Shown here piece after piece: positions 8,853 to 14,835 of a DNA stretch of 60,608 nt; position 1 is the first letter of the stretch, and each line of letters starts with the position of its first letter. Where the stretch lies: the NCBI GenBank assembly GCA_015063785.1, contig SVTM01000012.1, positions 1 through 60,608 on the forward strand, given 5' to 3'. The position numbers were made by a program, and so were the translations under genes. This stretch comes from Oscillospiraceae bacterium. GTDB lineage: Bacteria > Bacillota > Clostridia > Oscillospirales > CAG-382. The notes beneath the pieces were generated by a model. The model made no database searches. It saw only the letters and a program-made list of their open reading frames with translations, and had not been told where the DNA came from.

Positions 8853-9197
8853 ATGAACAACATCATAAACGCTTTCGCAAATGAGCAGCTTAAGACTGAG
8901 GTTCCTCAGTTCGAGATCGGTGATACAATCATCGTTCACAACAGAATCAAGGAAGGCCAGAGAGAAAGAATCCAGCTCTTCGAAGGCACAGTTATTGCCA
9001 AGAAGAACGGCGGCATCTCCGAAACCTTCACCGTAAGACGCGTGGCGTACGGCTGCGGCGTTGAAAAGACTTTCCCCCTTCACTCCCCCAACGTTGCAAA
9101 GGTTGAGGTTGTAAGACACGGTAAGGTCAGACGCGCTAAGCTCTACTATCTCCGCGACAGAGTCGGTAAGAGCGCTAAGCTCAAGGAAATCCTCTGA
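8853..9197 (+). CDS. rplS: 50S ribosomal protein L19
   Basis: A 114-residue protein of normal L19 length. The internal ATG 8853 is used because TAAGGAGG precedes it by eight bases; the open frame upstream is leader. Conserved blocks are visible: [21 protein letters not shown] and [19 protein letters not shown], ending with [11 protein letters not shown]. It sits at the subunit interface of the ribosome. Followed downstream by hairpins and a strong terminator, then lepB and rbgA, an order common in Firmicutes. Confidence 0.98.
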   Translation: MNNIINAFANEQLKTEVPQFEIGDTIIVHNRIKEGQRERIQLFEGTVIAKKNGGISETFTVRRVAYGCGVEKTFPLHSPNVAKVEVVRHGKVRRAKLYYLRDRVGKSAKLKEIL

Positions 9198-9215
9198 TTT
9201 CCGTCTGAATCCCGA

Positions 9216-9274
9216 ATATCTTTTTCAAAAAGATATCAGTGAAAAGAGCGGATCTTTTTGGTCCTCTCTTTTCA
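9216..9274 (+). other. Two stem-loops after rplS
   Basis: ATATCTTTTT (9216-9225) pairs with AAAAAGATAT (9227-9236). TGAAAAGAG (9240-9248) pairs with CTCTTTTCA (9266-9274), with an inner GGA/TCC pair. They may stabilise or weakly terminate the rplS mRNA. Confidence 0.55.
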
Positions 9275-9319
9275 CCCATTACGGTCAGACAAATTTGCGG
9301 CAGCTTTTGCTCCGCTTTG

Positions 9320-9348
9320 AAAAAGGAGCCGAAGCAGGCTCCTTTTTT
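9320..9348 (+). terminator. rplS terminator
   Basis: AAAAAGGAGCC (9320-9330), loop GAAGCA, GGCTCCTTTTTT (9337-9348): a classic rho-independent terminator 122 bases past the rplS stop, just before lepB. Confidence 0.85.
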
Positions 9349-9380
9349 GATATTTTGCAACAATTTTTCGGAAAGGCAAT

Positions 9381-10097
9381 ATGATGAACGAAAATTTTGA
9401 CAAAAACCAACAGAACGAAAATCTGACCCAAGAAAATTCTTTGGTTACAGATACAGAAAAAGAAACAGAAATAGAAACAGAAATAGAAAAACAGGGCGGC
9501 AAAAGACTGGTGCACACGGTTTTTGAATGGCTCGAAACCCTCGCCTTTGCCTTTATCTTTGTGCTTGTTATTTTCACCTTTGCCCTCAAGATCGTGACGG
9601 TGGACGGAAACTCGATGAATCGTACCCTTGAAAATGGCGAAAGGCTTATTATCTCCAATCTCTTTTACGAGCCGAAAACCGGAGATATCGTCATCATCTC
9701 GCGCGAAAGGATCGATAAGGAGCCCATTGTTAAGCGCGTTATTGCCACCGAAGGCCAAAAGGTAGAGATAGATTATGAATCCTGGCAGGTCACTGTTGAC
9801 GGAGTGCTTCTTGACGAGCCTTATGTGTATTATAAACCTGACGAGCTTATGCGCAGAGACAGATGCCCCGAAAGCTTTACCGTGGACAAAAACATGGTGT
9901 TCGTTATGGGTGACAACCGCAACAACTCATCCGACAGCCGCACCCAAGGGGAGTATCATTACGTCAACGGCGAATGCTTTTACGTGGGCTATACAGAAGA
10001 CGACATTATCGGTAAGGTGCTTTTCCGCATTATTCCTTTGCACAAATTCGGCGCTATAAAGCCTGCCGATCCCGAGCCCATAATCACACAGGAGTAA
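9381..10097 (+). CDS. lepB: Signal peptidase I
   Basis: A 238-residue type I signal peptidase (S26). An acidic, Thr/Glu-rich N-terminus (about 1-40) is followed by one membrane anchor (about 51-71). The catalytic Ser is Ser78 in GNSMN and the general-base Lys is Lys118 in IVKRVIA. The MGDNRNNSSDSR box confirms the family. It removes signal peptides from exported proteins, including the two large secreted proteins of this window. ATG 9381 has GAAAGG upstream. rbgA begins 10 bases after its stop, so the two are probably one operon. Confidence 0.96.
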   Translation: MMNENFDKNQQNENLTQENSLVTDTEKETEIETEIEKQGGKRLVHTVFEWLETLAFAFIFVLVIFTFALKIVTVDGNSMNRTLENGERLIISNLFYEPKTGDIVIISRERIDKEPIVKRVIATEGQKVEIDYESWQVTVDGVLLDEPYVYYKPDELMRRDRCPESFTVDKNMVFVMGDNRNNSSDSRTQGEYHYVNGECFYVGYTEDDIIGKVLFRIIPLHKFGAIKPADPEPIITQE

Positions 10098-10107
10098 CCG
10101 ACAACTG

Positions 10108-11070
10108 ATGGCGAACAACAAATTCAAACCATATAAACCCAAAAAGAAAAAGCCTGTCGAGAAAAAAGAAGCTCCGCAGGTGCGCGAGATCAGCAAGGTC
10201 ATCCAGTGGTTTCCCGGTCATATGACCAAGGCAAAGCGCCAGATCGCCGAGGATCTTTCGCTGGTCGACGTTGCAATAGAGCTTTGCGATGCGCGTATTC
10301 CCATTTCCAGCCGAAATCCGCAGATCGACGAGATTCTTTCGGGCAAGCCGTCGATACTTGTGCTGAACAAGGCATCTCTTGCCGATCCCGAATCGAATAT
10401 GCGCTGGAAGGAATACTACAAGAGCATCGGAAGAGAAGCGATCTTCACCGACTGCATGACAGGTGAGGGAATATCGGACATTATCCCCGCCGTGCGCGAG
10501 GTGATGAAGGACAAGCTCGAGCGCTTTGAGCGCAAGGGAATGGTCGGTCGACTTCCACGTGCGCTTATCATCGGCATCACGAACGCAGGCAAATCCACCC
10601 TTGTAAACAAGCTTTCGGGTACAAAAAGGGTGAAGGCCGAGGACCGACCGGGAGTTACGCGCGAAAACCAGTGGGTCACCATAAAAAACAGCATCGAGCT
10701 GCTTGACACCCCAGGCATTCTCTGGCCAAAGTTTGAGGACGAAAGAACAGGTCTGCGCCTTGCTTTTACCGGTGCTATCCGCGATGAGATACTCGACCGT
10801 GAGGAGATTGCAGTTTCGCTTTGCAAGACCCTTTACAAAAAATATCCCAAAAAGCTATGCGAGAGATACAAGCTTGAACCCGAGGAGCTTGAGGATCTTC
10901 AGCCCTATGAAATATTCGAGCTTATCGGCAGAAAACGCGGTTTTCTTATTGCAGGCGGAGAAATAGACTATGCCCGCACCGCCGTTATGCTTCTTGATGA
11001 ATTCCGCGGAGCGAAGATTGGAAGACTCACCCTTGAAGAACCCCCAAAAAGCAAAGAAACGGAAGAATAA
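10108..11070 (+). CDS. rbgA: Ribosome biogenesis GTPase RbgA/YlqF
   Basis: A 320-residue circularly permuted GTPase. A basic N-terminus (KPKKKKP) leads to QWFPGHMTKAKR, the YlqF signature. The G motifs appear in permuted order: LNKAS (G4) near residue 92, then GITNAGKSTLVNKL (G1) near 155, then DTPG (G3) near 202. RbgA acts in late assembly of the 50S subunit, which suits its place behind rplS. It starts 10 bases past lepB and ends at a bidirectional terminator shared with the convergent HD-domain gene. Confidence 0.96.
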   Translation: MANNKFKPYKPKKKKPVEKKEAPQVREISKVIQWFPGHMTKAKRQIAEDLSLVDVAIELCDARIPISSRNPQIDEILSGKPSILVLNKASLADPESNMRWKEYYKSIGREAIFTDCMTGEGISDIIPAVREVMKDKLERFERKGMVGRLPRALIIGITNAGKSTLVNKLSGTKRVKAEDRPGVTRENQWVTIKNSIELLDTPGILWPKFEDERTGLRLAFTGAIRDEILDREEIAVSLCKTLYKKYPKKLCERYKLEPEELEDLQPYEIFELIGRKRGFLIAGGEIDYARTAVMLLDEFRGAKIGRLTLEEPPKSKETEE

Positions 11071-11075
11071 AAACG

Positions 11076-11105
11076 AAAAACGAGCCTTGATACGGCTCGT
11101 TTTTG
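11076..11105. terminator. Bidirectional terminator between rbgA and the HD gene
   Basis: AAAAACGAGCC (11076-11086), seven-base loop, GGCTCGTTTTT (11094-11104). A and T tracts flank both sides, so it serves both converging genes. Confidence 0.85.
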
Positions 11106-11672
11106 TTATTTTCCCTCTTTTTTGATCTTGTCAAGGCTGTCCTGCTTTATCGTTTCTTTCAATTTTTGTGTCCATTCGGACCATTCGGAATTTTTCTGAC
11201 CGTAGGTGAGGTTTTCTTCATATTCCAAGGGAAGCCAGGTGGAAATGTCAGCTTCGTTGTGAGATATCAAAGCCTCCATATTGTCGAGAGCTTTGCAAAG
11301 CTTCGCTTCGTCGGTCTTCAATTCGTTTATTTCTTCAAAAAGGGCAAGAAATTCCGTCTTGTATTTATCGGGCAAAGGTGACACAAGGGTTTTGATCGCA
11401 TTTTGCTCGTCGGCTTCGTGCGCTTCTGTTTTGAAAAAAGAGGGGACGTCCCCCGTAATTGCCTCGCCGAAATCGTGGATAAGGCACATTTTTATGACCT
11501 TGTTTATGTCAAGATCGGGGTATTCATCGGCACACAACATTGCCATCACGGCAAGCCGCCAGGAATGTTCGGCAACCGATTCCTGCCGTCCGCTCGACGT
11601 CCACGAGTGGCGAGTGTTGCATTTCAGTTTTTCAATAAGGTTCAGAAAGTGTATGTATTCGCGGTGGTTCAT
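11106..11672 (-). CDS. HD-domain hydrolase (HDDC2/YfbR-like)
   Basis: A 188-residue protein. ATG 11672 (MNHREYIHFLN) is chosen because family homology starts there; the frame continues upstream into the neighbouring gene. Metal-binding HD motifs are seen: H of EHSW near residue 35, HD in LIHDFGEAITGDVP near 65, and a distal Asp in KALDNMEA. Relatives are 5'-deoxynucleotidases that clear deoxynucleoside monophosphates. It lies 4 bases behind the RAYT gene on the same strand and would be read from the same promoter. A second HD protein, closer to E. coli YfbR, lies at 51200-51775, so this one may have a different substrate. Confidence 0.82.
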   Translation of the reverse strand: MNHREYIHFLNLIEKLKCNTRHSWTSSGRQESVAEHSWRLAVMAMLCADEYPDLDINKVIKMCLIHDFGEAITGDVPSFFKTEAHEADEQNAIKTLVSPLPDKYKTEFLALFEEINELKTDEAKLCKALDNMEALISHNEADISTWLPLEYEENLTYGQKNSEWSEWTQKLKETIKQDSLDKIKKEGK

Positions 11673-11676
11673 GTTG

Positions 11677-12228
11677 TTATCCGTTCTTTTTACCAAAATT
11701 TTTTTCTTTTGTGTATAGTTCGTCGTAGTGCCAACGCAGAGGGTTTTCATAAATATAGGTGGTTTTTGTTTCATAATCTTTTTTGTCGCGTATCACGTGT
11801 TCTGCAAAAGATTTTTGCCAAATAGTCCCACCTAACTTTTTGGAAATCGCACCTTTGAATTGTTTTACCATCCTGTCCAACGTAGGGGCGACCTGTGGTC
11901 GCCCGTTTTCGTTAGCAGACACGATCACCATTATATGCAAGTGATTTGGCATTATTACATATGATTGCAGAAAAACCGGATCGTAAGTATTGTTCCAACG
12001 TTCCAACTCTTCAAGCACTGCTTTGCCGCTGTCTGACAACGGAAGATTTCGCGGGCGAACACAGTTCGCCCCTACGACTTCCCATGTGAATTTATCGGGA
12101 TCGATCTCATTGTTCCAAAAGAGTTTTTTCTTTTTTTCGGTACAGATGGTCACAAAATATGCTCCGGGTGAACTGTAGTCATAATTTTTGAGCCTGATAT
12201 TCTTTCTTTGCACATACGCCTTTTCCAT
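11677..12228 (-). CDS. REP-associated tyrosine transposase (RAYT, Y1/HUH)
   Basis: A 183-residue protein. ATG 12228 is chosen because AGGTG lies six bases upstream; ATG 12234 abuts that site. Family hallmarks are RLKNYDYSSPGAYFVTICT near the N-terminus, the metal-binding pair in MPNHLHIMV (His96, His98), IWQKSFAEHVIRD, and the catalytic-tyrosine segment YIYENPLRW (Tyr158 or Tyr160). RAYTs are domesticated single-strand transposases linked to scattered REP palindromes. Here two REP-like palindromes lie inside the coding sequence and encode residues 51-60 (VVGANCVRPR) and 108-116 (NGRPQVAPT). The gene appears intact. It is followed after 4 bases by the HD hydrolase. Confidence 0.92.
   Translation of the reverse strand: MEKAYVQRKNIRLKNYDYSSPGAYFVTICTEKKKKLFWNNEIDPDKFTWEVVGANCVRPRNLPLSDSGKAVLEELERWNNTYDPVFLQSYVIMPNHLHIMVIVSANENGRPQVAPTLDRMVKQFKGAISKKLGGTIWQKSFAEHVIRDKKDYETKTTYIYENPLRWHYDELYTKEKNFGKKNG
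11882..11905 (+). repeat. REP-like palindrome, copy 1, inside the RAYT gene
   Basis: GGGCGACC (11886-11893), TGT, GGTCGCCC (11897-11904), preceded by GTAG. It is translated on the minus strand as NGRPQVAPT. It is nearly the same as copy 2 and in the opposite orientation. Confidence 0.8.
12052..12075 (-). repeat. REP-like palindrome, copy 2, inside the RAYT gene
   Basis: GGGCGAAC (12053-12060), ACA, GTTCGCCC (12064-12071), ending CTAC. Read on the minus strand it begins GTAGGGGCGA like copy 1, so the two form an inverted pair 146 bases apart. It encodes VGANCVRPR. The change in the stem (CC/GG to AC/GT) is compensated on both arms. Confidence 0.8.
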
Positions 12229-12245
12229 TTTCATCACCTGTTGTG

Positions 12246-12274
12246 ATTATACACCAAAAACGGCGGAGATGCAA
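12246..12274 (-). promoter_or_regulatory. Promoter of the RAYT-HD operon, inside a terminator
   Basis: Minus strand TTGCAT (12269-12274), 17-base spacer, TATAAT (12246-12251). The -35 box lies in the loop of the GH172 terminator hairpin. Confidence 0.6.
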
Positions 12275-12290
12275 CCTATCCGCCGTTTTT
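12256..12290 (-). terminator. Terminator of the GH172 gene
   Basis: AAAAACGGCGGA (12256-12267) pairs with TCCGCCGTTTTT (12279-12290), giving a 12-bp stem and 11-base loop, 9 bases past the GH172 stop. Confidence 0.8.
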
Positions 12291-12298
12291 ATATTTGG

Positions 12299-13348
12299 TT
12301 ATATGATCTCAAGCTCGTCCTTGGAGGGGAATTCTTTGTGTTCGCGGCAGATGGTGTCCTGATACCAGAAAGCAACCGAGGAAATATCGTCCTGCAGGGG
12401 ATGATATCTGTGTCCGCTGCGCCAACCGATTGCCTGGATGGTGACCTTCAGATCGTTTTTGAAATAAATGGGATCGTTGATGTGCCAGCGATACATGGAA
12501 AACCTGCGGTTTGCTCTGTATATGCCGTCGGTTGTCGAAACCCTTGCAAGGCCGGAATATGGGGTGCAGAATTCGGTGTATTTGCCGTTTACGTCAAAAT
12601 TCCACGAGCCGCAGATATAATCCTCTGTTCCGGTGCCGCAGATGGTGGGGAATTCGGTGTCGCCGTCCATAAAGAATTTGATCTCGCCTTCGCCCCACCA
12701 GCCGTTGTTGTTGACGCCCCAGAAAAGATAGGTGCCGACATAATGGCCGTTGCCGTGGATAGTGTCGAGAATGACGTGATCCTGCATATAGGGCAAGGGA
12801 TTCGAGCGATTGAAGCGTGCGTGGAAATATCCCAGCCCCTCGTCGATATCGCCGGTTACGTAGTCGATCTGATAATATACCATCACCGCATCGTCATGCA
12901 GATTTTCAAGGGTGATGCGGCAGGATTTGTAAAAGGGCATGTCCCAATAGCAATTGAAAGCACGCTTGGGGTTTACGCAGACGGGGAGAGAGGTGATCTG
13001 TCTGTAATCTTCAAAGTCTGCGCAGGCAAAAAAGTCGCCCAGGGGCACTTCAACAGACGGAATATCGCTGTCGTCCCAGTACATTCTGATAACAAGGCAT
13101 CGTTGGGGCGCAGAGTCGGTGATCCAGATGTGCTTGATGATGCCCTTTTCTTTAATATCCGCAAGGGTGAAAGTTTCGCCGGGCTCAAGTCTGATGGAGG
13201 GGGATATCTTCCATCCGCGGCCAAGGTCACGCGCAGCTTCTGCTCCGGTGCCCTGCTCTGCCATTCCGCCCTTGCCTTTTTCGCCGCCGAAATTTTCGGG
13301 CGAGATCGAACGACTTTCGAGTTTTTTGATTTTTGAAAGATTAAGCAT
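12299..13348 (-). CDS. GH172 family glycosidase (formerly DUF2961)
   Basis: A 349-residue protein; ATG 13348 (MLNLSKIKK) has AAGGAG eight bases upstream. Sequence hallmarks of DUF2961 are EPGETFTLADIKEKGIIKHIWIT, WDDSDIPSVEVPLGDFF, NCYWDMPF and GTGTEDYICGSW. The family is now CAZy GH172: known members act on difructose dianhydride or on D-arabinofuranosyl and fructofuranosyl linkages and form hexamers. The substrate here is unknown. No signal peptide is visible, so it probably acts in the cytoplasm. It is divergent from an AraC gene (13473-14336), which is the likely regulator. Confidence 0.88.
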   Translation of the reverse strand: MLNLSKIKKLESRSISPENFGGEKGKGGMAEQGTGAEAARDLGRGWKISPSIRLEPGETFTLADIKEKGIIKHIWITDSAPQRCLVIRMYWDDSDIPSVEVPLGDFFACADFEDYRQITSLPVCVNPKRAFNCYWDMPFYKSCRITLENLHDDAVMVYYQIDYVTGDIDEGLGYFHARFNRSNPLPYMQDHVILDTIHGNGHYVGTYLFWGVNNNGWWGEGEIKFFMDGDTEFPTICGTGTEDYICGSWNFDVNGKYTEFCTPYSGLARVSTTDGIYRANRRFSMYRWHINDPIYFKNDLKVTIQAIGWRSGHRYHPLQDDISSVAFWYQDTICREHKEFPSKDELEII

Positions 13349-13359
13349 AATAAAACTCC

Positions 13360-13388
13360 TTGACACAAATTGATCGTTATAGTACAAT
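13360..13388 (+). promoter_or_regulatory. Promoter of the AraC gene at 13473
   Basis: TTGACA (13360-13365), 17-base spacer, TACAAT (13383-13388). It overlaps face-to-face with the GH172 promoter. Confidence 0.7.
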
Positions 13389-13415
13389 ATTACATATATA
13401 TTTGCCGCATTTCAA
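13387..13415 (-). promoter_or_regulatory. Promoter of the GH172 gene
   Basis: Minus strand TTGAAA (13410-13415), 17-base spacer, TAATAT (13387-13392). Confidence 0.55.
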
Positions 13416-13456
13416 TGACATACAGTGGAAAAACATTTGTCATTTATTGACATACA
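13416..13456. promoter_or_regulatory. Candidate AraC operator: repeated TGACATACA
   Basis: TGACATACA occurs at 13416-13424 and 13448-13456, exactly 32 bases (about three helical turns) apart. The second copy also completes a palindrome TGTCATTTATTGACA (13437-13451). Same-face direct half-sites are usual for AraC-family activators. Confidence 0.45.
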
Positions 13457-13472
13457 AAAAGGGAAAACAAAA

Positions 13473-14336
13473 ATGATAAACAAAAAAGCCTTCTGCCCAT
13501 ACATCAGAACCGCCATGCATTCTATAATCTCCTGGCCCTATTCCTTGCGTGAAAGAATTATTTTTGACTACGAGATCATTTACGTGCGCGACGGAAAATG
13601 CAAGATTACGTTTGGTGAAAAAAGCTTTGTTGTAAAGAAAAACGACGTGGTTTTTATCCGCCCGGGCGAGAGGCACAGCTTTGAGACTTGTGACGGGTGT
13701 GACTTTGTCCAGCCACACATCCATTTTGACCTTGTATATAACGACAAAAGCGAGATCACGCCGATTTCTTTTAAACCGCCTGAGGATATGGACGAGAGCG
13801 AACTTAACCTTATTTCTCAAGATCTGCTTTGCGAAATCGACATTCCGCACGTTTTTGTTCCTGCCGATCCCGAAAGGTTCAGACGGCTGTTTTTTGATGT
13901 TATCGAGATATATTCTTCAAAACCGCACAATTTCGAGCTGCTATACAAGGCGGCTATGCTTGGGCTTCTTGATTGTATTATGTCGCAGTTTGAAACGGGA
14001 AATACAGCGACAAACGACACGGTTTCAAATTCTGTGGCGGCGGTGAAGGGGTTTATCGATGCAAATTTTTCGTCGCCTTTAAGCCTTGATCTTCTGTCGT
14101 TGCAGTTTCATTTGAACAAATACACCATGATGCGCAATTTCAAGGCGATCTATGGCAAAAACATCATGCTTTATTATAGAGAAAAGCGCGCTCGGCGTGC
14201 GTGTGAGCTTTTGAAAAACACTGATCTTTCGGTGGGCTCGGTGTCGCAGCAGCTGGGTTTTTCGGACATCTACGTTTTCAGCAGATTTTTCAAATCCGAG
14301 ATCGGTATGTCGCCAAGTGATTACAGGAGAAAATAA
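13473..14336 (+). CDS. AraC family regulator with cupin-like sensor
   Basis: A 287-residue protein; ATG 13473 (MINKKAFCPY) has AAGGGA upstream, while the earlier GTG at 13425 has no site. The N-terminal half shows a cupin ligand-binding pattern (YEIIYVRDGKCKITFGEKSF, then FIRPGERHSFETC). The C-terminal 100 residues hold two helix-turn-helices, with the family ending SQQLGFSDIYVFSRFFKSEIG and MSPSDYRRK. It is divergent from GH172 with overlapping promoters, so it likely activates that gene in response to a sugar. A pair of seven-hairpin repeats follows immediately downstream. Confidence 0.9.
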   Translation: MINKKAFCPYIRTAMHSIISWPYSLRERIIFDYEIIYVRDGKCKITFGEKSFVVKKNDVVFIRPGERHSFETCDGCDFVQPHIHFDLVYNDKSEITPISFKPPEDMDESELNLISQDLLCEIDIPHVFVPADPERFRRLFFDVIEIYSSKPHNFELLYKAAMLGLLDCIMSQFETGNTATNDTVSNSVAAVKGFIDANFSSPLSLDLLSLQFHLNKYTMMRNFKAIYGKNIMLYYREKRARRACELLKNTDLSVGSVSQQLGFSDIYVFSRFFKSEIGMSPSDYRRK

Positions 14337-14339
14337 AAT

Positions 14340-14577
14340 GAGAGCAGTCGTTTGACTGCTCTGCAGAATGTCGATAAAGCGTTTTTGTAAATCAGGGAAA
14401 CCCCCGGCGAGGGTTTCCCTCTTTTCAATTGTTTCACAATTGAAAATTCACCCATCCTGCGCTTTGCGGACGCAAAGGGATATTTCGCTCTCTGCGGAGA
14501 GCGATTCAAGGCTCCGCCTTAAAAATCCGGAAGCTTTTTTACAAAAAAGCTCCGCAAAAAACTTTTATGATATGCTC
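14340..14577. repeat. Seven-hairpin palindromic element, unit 1
   Basis: A 238-bp unit holding seven consecutive inverted repeats: AGAGCAGTC/GACTGCTCT (14341-14362), AGGGAAACCC/GGGTTTCCCT (14394-14420), TTTTCAATTG/CAATTGAAAA (14422-14446), CTTTGCG/CGCAAAG (14462-14477), TCGCTCTC/GAGAGCGA (14485-14504), AAGGC/GCCTT (14508-14520) and AGCTTTTTT/AAAAAAGCT (14532-14551). No convincing protein is encoded: the open frames across it have no good ribosome sites and end in repeats. It follows the AraC stop directly and is repeated in tandem. Confidence 0.85.
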
Positions 14578-14820
14578 GAGAGCAGTCATCCGGCTGCTCT
14601 GCAGAATGTCGATAAAGCGTTTTTGTAAATCAGGGAAACCCCCGGCGAGGGTTTCCCTCTTTTCAATTGCTTCACAATTGAAAATTCACCCATCCTGCGC
14701 TTTGCGGACGCAAAGGGATATTTCGCTCTCTGCGGAGAGCGATTCAAGGCTCCGCCTTAAAAATCCGGAAGCTTTTTTGTAAAAAAGCTCCGCAAAAAAC
14801 TTTCAATATAACTTTTGCGA
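14578..14820. repeat. Seven-hairpin palindromic element, unit 2
   Basis: A second, nearly identical copy, offset 238 bases. Internal differences from unit 1 are few: the first hairpin loop GTTT becomes ATCC with a nearby A to G that keeps a G:U pair, the third hairpin loop changes TTTCA to CTTCA, and the seventh hairpin loop AC becomes GT. The last 30 bases diverge. With unit 1 it fills the stretch between AraC and the next gene. Confidence 0.85.
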
Positions 14821-14835
14821 CATGCTCTCATTTTT

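Noticed and set aside
12188..13336. A 382-residue plus-strand open frame across GH172
   Set aside because: Antisense to GH172, whose conserved motifs and ribosome site are clear; the plus frame has low-complexity hydrophobic translation and no start signal.
14368..14782. Two near-identical short open frames in the tandem repeat
   Set aside because: They run through seven palindromes, lack ribosome sites, and differ between units by changes that favour hairpin pairing rather than protein conservation.
14340..14820. CRISPR array
   Set aside because: Only two units of 238 bp with no short repeat-spacer pattern and no cas genes nearby.
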